Below, in pieces: positions 24,425 to 27,375 of a stretch of DNA of 27,375 nucleotides; position 1 is the stretch's first letter, and the number at the start of each line of letters is the position of its first letter. The notes beneath the pieces are model-generated. The model saw only the letters and a program-made list of their open reading frames with translations. It was not told the origin of the DNA and did not search any database. The DNA comes from Peptoniphilus sp. (GTDB taxonomy: Bacteria; Bacillota; Clostridia; Tissierellales; Peptoniphilaceae): the NCBI GenBank assembly GCA_029983555.1, contig JASBZH010000011.1, positions 1 to 27,375 of the forward strand, written 5' to 3'. Both the position numbers and the translations under genes were made by a program.

Positions 24425-24969
24425 GATTCTTTAGAGAGCTTCACTCTTACGCCAAATTTATATTAATAAAAGACCCTGCCTGTAAGAGCGTCTTTGAAGC
24501 AATATTTATGTATCCAATTGTGAAGTGCATGGTGAGGCACAGAATCGCACACCATTTTTATTTAAAGGGTCACACTACACTTGCCAGGTGGATTTCACAA
24601 AAGGCAAGAAAAAAGACGGGAATTGAAATTCATCCTGGCGCAAAAATAGGAAAAAATTTATTTATAGACCACGGAATGGCGGTAGTTATAGGTGAAACGG
24701 CAGAAGTGGGAGACAACTGTCACATGTATCACAATATAACTCTCGGTGGAACTGGATTTGAAAAAGAGGTAAAGAGACATCCAACAGTTGGAAATAATGT
24801 TATAATTGGAACAGGAGCGACAATACTTGGGCCAGTTAAAATTGGCGACGGAGCGAGAATTGGCGCGGGAGCTTTAGTTTTAGAAGACATCCCAGCAAAC
24901 TCAACTGCCGTCGGAATGCCGGCAAAAGTTGTCGCATTTCACGATCCCAAGGAGAACAAGAACAATTAA
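24421..24969 (+). CDS. cysE: Serine O-acetyltransferase
   Basis: A 182-residue acetyltransferase that makes O-acetylserine from serine and acetyl-CoA, feeding CysK. A short N-terminal helical part is followed by a left-handed beta helix. H84 in IDHGMAVVIGE and H120 in KRHPTVGNN correspond to the catalytic and substrate histidines of the family, and E69 in EIHPGAKIG takes the usual acidic position. It is the short form common in Gram-positives, lacking most of the N-terminal domain of the roughly 270-residue enteric enzyme. The ATG lies within the cysK stop (ATGA), so translation is coupled. The last residues (FHDPKENKNN) are a polar tail. Confidence 0.96.
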   Translation: MRFFRELHSYAKFILIKDPACKSVFEAIFMYPIVKCMVRHRIAHHFYLKGHTTLARWISQKARKKTGIEIHPGAKIGKNLFIDHGMAVVIGETAEVGDNCHMYHNITLGGTGFEKEVKRHPTVGNNVIIGTGATILGPVKIGDGARIGAGALVLEDIPANSTAVGMPAKVVAFHDPKENKNN

Positions 24970-24978
24970 AGGAGCATT

Positions 24979-25809
24979 ATGTTTTATATAGGAAGTCATT
25001 TATCTACATCAAAAGGTTACGCGAAAATGGCAGAAACTGCTCTGTCAATTTCTGCCAACACATTTCAGTTTTTCTCTAGAAATCCAAGAGGTTCAAAAGC
25101 AAAGAAGATTGATGAAGATGATTTAAATAAAATGATATATATTATAGAAGAAAATAACTTTGGACCGCTGCTTGCTCACGCGCCCTACACACTAAATCCG
25201 TGTTCAAGCACCAAAAAAGTTCGCGACTTTGCTTCGCAAGTTTTAAAAGAAGACTTAGAAAAACTTGAACTTTTTCCAAAAACTTATTACAACTTTCATC
25301 CAGGTTCGCACACTGGAATGGGAGCACAAAAAGCAATTGAAATAATAGCAAATCAGCTAAACGGAGTAATGACAAGCGAAATGAAGACAACAGTACTTCT
25401 CGAAACTATGGCTGGAAAAGGAACAGAAGTGGGAAGAAGCTTTGATGAAATTGCAGATATAATAAAAAGAGTTAATCATAAAGAAAAAATCGGCGTATGT
25501 ATGGACACTTGTCACGTTCACGAGGCAGGATATGACATTGTAAATAATCTGGATGAAGTGCTGGAAGAGTTCGACGAAAAAATTGGACTAAAATATCTAT
25601 ATGCAGTTCACCTTAATGACAGCAAAAACAAAATAGGCGCAGGAAAAGATAGGCACGAAAAAATTGGCAAAGGTAAAATTGGCCTTGACGCAATAGATAG
25701 AATAATAAATCACGAAAAATTAAGGGACCTACCATTTTATCTAGAAACACCAAATGAACTTGACGGATACAAAAGAGAAATAGAGCTCTTAAAAAGTCTT
25801 AGAAAATAA
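24979..25809 (+). CDS. nfo: Endonuclease IV (AP endonuclease)
   Basis: A 276-residue TIM-barrel enzyme cutting DNA at abasic sites, with a three-metal zinc centre. Ligand motifs in order: H7 and H67 (LLAHAPYTLN), H107 (NFHPGSH), the ETMAGKG glutamate, DTCHVHEAGYD, HLNDSKNKIGAGKDRHEKIG, and the final ETP. Length is typical. The ATG has AAAGGAG close upstream and lies nine bases after cysE with no promoter or terminator between, so it appears to be co-transcribed with cysK-cysE and thus under the same attenuator. A strong terminator follows. Confidence 0.96.
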   Translation: MFYIGSHLSTSKGYAKMAETALSISANTFQFFSRNPRGSKAKKIDEDDLNKMIYIIEENNFGPLLAHAPYTLNPCSSTKKVRDFASQVLKEDLEKLELFPKTYYNFHPGSHTGMGAQKAIEIIANQLNGVMTSEMKTTVLLETMAGKGTEVGRSFDEIADIIKRVNHKEKIGVCMDTCHVHEAGYDIVNNLDEVLEEFDEKIGLKYLYAVHLNDSKNKIGAGKDRHEKIGKGKIGLDAIDRIINHEKLRDLPFYLETPNELDGYKREIELLKSLRK

Positions 25810-25812
25810 TAT

Positions 25813-25848
25813 AAAAGCTGTTAAAAAAACAAATCTAACAGCTTTTTT
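25813..25848 (+). terminator. Terminator of the cysK-cysE-nfo operon
   Basis: AAAAGCTGTTA (25813-25823) pairs with TAACAGCTTTT (25836-25846), and the T run continues to 25848. It starts three bases after the nfo stop codon. Confidence 0.92.
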
Positions 25849-26246
25849 CTTTAATAAACTAGAATATATTAATTTTAAAACGTTAAATAAAGTAATAATT
25901 TTTCTTTTTAAGTACAAAAAGATAAAAATTTTCATTTTGAGCAAAAATAAAGACAAAACCTTGGATGAAGTTTTATATTCTCACAAAAGTTAAAATTTTG
26001 TTGTTTTGATTTTAAACATCAATTTTATGAAATGTTTTTACATGTCTTTGTGTAAAACTTTTCTTAGTATTAAATATTTTCTCCATAAATTCCAAATCCC
26101 TTAAGGACCTAAAAGGAATCAAAATTTTCTGTTAGGTCTTATACTGTAAGTGCGACTACGCTCGGGATGACTGAGTGGTCTTATCTCTTTATTAAATTTC
26201 ACTTAACACTTTTATAGGAATACTTTATAAAAGTATTTTTATTTAA
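25849..26246. other. AT-rich gap between nfo terminator and accessory genes
   Basis: No gene seen. It contains one dispersed copy of the M2 repeat (26106-26138) and a small hairpin with a T run on the plus strand (AATACTTT - ATA - AAAGTATT at 26219-26237). The latter lies just past the 3' end of the broken membrane-protein gene but has its T run on the opposite strand. Confidence 0.7.
26106..26138. repeat. Dispersed M2 hairpin repeat copy 4
   Basis: GACCTAAAAGGAATC with right arm TTTTCTGTTAGGTC, then TTATACTGTAAGTGCGACTA and CGCTCGGGATGACTG to about 26172. It is 25 kb from the array at the window start, so the module is mobile or widely dispersed. Preceding bases (CTCCATAAATTCCAAATCCC) also resemble those before the 1100 copy. 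Confidence 0.8.
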
Positions 26247-26568
26247 TTATCCAAAAAAATATACTAAAAGTGGATCGACAATTGTTCTAATTAAATAAAG
26301 AAATAATTTCACAATTACTATGGTTCCAATGGAAACCTTAAGAGCATATATTGCATTTCTTTTTATTAAATCCTCAGGTAATTCTTTTCTATTTTATGAA
26401 TAAATATAATAAATTTACCGCTAAAAAAATCAAAAATATTTTATCAAAATGATATTTATAAAAATTTTCTAAATCTATACCTTTAAAAAAACCAATCCCT
26501 AAGAAAACAATAACTATATACTGTACTTGTTCCTTTGGATTTAGCATTAATTTCTTAAGTTTATCCAT
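26247..26568 (-). pseudogene. Small membrane protein gene interrupted by a frameshift
   Basis: Not recognised as a known family. Starting at ATG 26568 (GGGG seven bases upstream), the frame MDKLKKLMLNPKEQVQYIVI runs 59 codons through two hydrophobic segments and ends at TAG 26391-26389 (ending NLLYLFIK). Immediately after, in the frame one base on, coding-like sequence continues for 47 codons: RKELPEDLIKRNAIYALKVS, then another hydrophobic stretch, and DPLLVYFFG before TAA at 26249-26247. One extra base at the AAAA run (26392-26395) would join them as FIKNRKELPEDL. This suggests a single-base loss, a sequencing error, or less likely a +1 programmed shift at the UAG. The downstream part was found by reading the reverse strand by eye. 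Confidence 0.6.
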
Positions 26569-26624
26569 ATTATCGCCCCATAATAATTTACACAAAATAA
26601 AAACTAACTCTAGTTTTAAAAACT

Positions 26625-27206
26625 TTATTCATCTAAAAAACTTTCAGTCACATCATTTACGTGTCCATCTTCATCAATACTTATTATCATTGGAACATAG
26701 ATAACGCCATACTTTTTGATAATTTCCTCTTTAGTCAGCAAATCATCATTAGTATTGTACATTAAGATTTTCATATCTGTGCCTTTATTGTATTTTCTTA
26801 TCTTTTTTGTTAAATCTTTACATGATGGACAGTCATCTCTATAAAAATAAATTTTGCCAACATAATTATCATCTAAATTCATTAAATCAGCTGAACTTAT
26901 GCTACCACTTTCATATTTTGAAATACTTTCCTTTATTTCTAAATTCAAATAAACATTAAGTACAAAAAGAAACACAAAGATTAAATAAAGAACAAGCTTT
27001 AATTTATGTGATCCCCTTTTTAAATACATAAATAATATAATTAGACTCGGAAATATTATTAAATTTATCTTCATTAAAAAATCTAAGTCATAGATGGAAT
27101 AATCCCTAAGATAACCAGTAAAATAAAAATTAATGCCAATAAAAATAGTCAGCAGTGCATATAATGCCGTTAAAGTGATTTTATTAAATTTATCCTCTTT
27201 CATCAT
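26625..27206 (-). CDS. Membrane-anchored thioredoxin-like protein (CPSC)
   Basis: About 194 residues from ATG 27206 (a second ATG follows at once). There are three hydrophobic helices at roughly 11-29, 44-62 and 70-87. The charge pattern (lysines at the N-terminus and in the second loop KRGSHKLK) places the C-terminal domain outside the cell. That domain has a thioredoxin-like core: KIYFYRDDCPSCKDLTKKIR with C126-x-x-C129, and a probable cis-proline in GVIYVPMIISI. Likely a disulfide or redox protein, perhaps an accessory to a secreted or bacteriocin-like product; no specific family is claimed. It sits 29 bp plus a leader before the broken membrane-protein gene. The longer frame from a TTG at 27233 would start within the promoter. 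Confidence 0.75.
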   Translation of the reverse strand: MMKEDKFNKITLTALYALLTIFIGINFYFTGYLRDYSIYDLDFLMKINLIIFPSLIILFMYLKRGSHKLKLVLYLIFVFLFVLNVYLNLEIKESISKYESGSISSADLMNLDDNYVGKIYFYRDDCPSCKDLTKKIRKYNKGTDMKILMYNTNDDLLTKEEIIKKYGVIYVPMIISIDEDGHVNDVTESFLDE

Positions 27207-27212
27207 AAATTC

Positions 27213-27241
27213 ACTATATCCCAATTTACACAAAATTTCAA
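27213..27241 (-). promoter_or_regulatory. Promoter of the thioredoxin-like gene, predicting a leaderless mRNA
   Basis: On the minus strand TTGAAA (27241-27236), exactly 17 bp, TATAGT (27218-27213). The ATG at 27206 begins seven bases after the -10 box, where transcription itself should start, and no ribosome site is present. Confidence 0.6.
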
Positions 27242-27325
27242 GATTACCTTAAGGAGAATAATCTATTAATTTCAATATTTAACTTACACTTAAAATTAAT
27301 CTAAAAAGCACTGTTACAAGTAAGG

Positions 27326-27375
27326 TGACCCCATAAAGTTGGACCTAATAGCAGAGTTTGTGTTAAAACCTACTC
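27326..27375 (+). mobile_element. Possible IS3-family terminal end, cut by window edge
   Basis: TGACCCCATAAAGTTGGACC starts at 27326. The pattern TGACCCC followed by AAAGTTGGAC resembles the terminal inverted repeats of many IS3-family elements, which begin with TG. If so, the element extends to the right, outside the window. No transposase reading frame is visible in the 30 remaining bases. Confidence 0.5.

Overview
This AT-rich window with strong AGGAGG-type ribosome binding sites looks like a low-GC anaerobic Gram-positive bacterium. The V-type ATPase operon in Enterococcus-like order, the ACT/UPF0210 pair, whiA-ptsH and the glmU-prs-pth-mfd cluster together suggest Tissierellia, perhaps a Peptoniphilus relative. 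That placement is an inference from gene content; no search was possible.

Layout. 1-1783 is a non-coding array of interlocking repeats: five copies of a unit carrying a 69-nt long hairpin, plus two smaller hairpin modules, one of which recurs alone near 26.1 kb. 1784-3421 (minus) holds an ACT-domain protein and a UPF0210/PFL-family protein behind a promoter overlapped by an inverted repeat. 3551-12069 (minus) is a complete nine-gene V-type ATPase operon (subunits H/G-like, I, K, E, C, F, A, B, D). Its membrane rotor subunit carries all the residues known to coordinate Na+ in Enterococcus hirae NtpK, at identical residue numbers. 12446-14125 (minus) encodes undecaprenyl-diphosphatase and an omega-amidase-like nitrilase. 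14236-15439 (minus) encodes WhiA and HPr. 15679-23214 (minus) is a housekeeping run glmU-prs-pth-mfd-prsA.

A divergent intergenic region at 23215-23539 separates glmU from a plus-strand operon cysK-cysE-nfo. Its plus-strand transcript should start from a consensus promoter (TTGACA, 17 bp, TATACT). It then encodes a 26-codon leader peptide with three consecutive cysteine codons, followed by alternative RNA hairpins and an intrinsic terminator ending just before cysK. This has the full layout of a ribosome-mediated, cysteine-responsive transcription attenuator, where Firmicutes usually use T-boxes or the CymR repressor. It is the most interesting feature of the window.

The right end (26.2-27.4 kb) is accessory in character. 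It has a small membrane-protein gene broken by a single-base frameshift, a membrane-anchored thioredoxin-like CPSC protein with a promoter so close to the start codon that the mRNA should be leaderless, and a sequence resembling an IS3-family terminus cut by the window edge.
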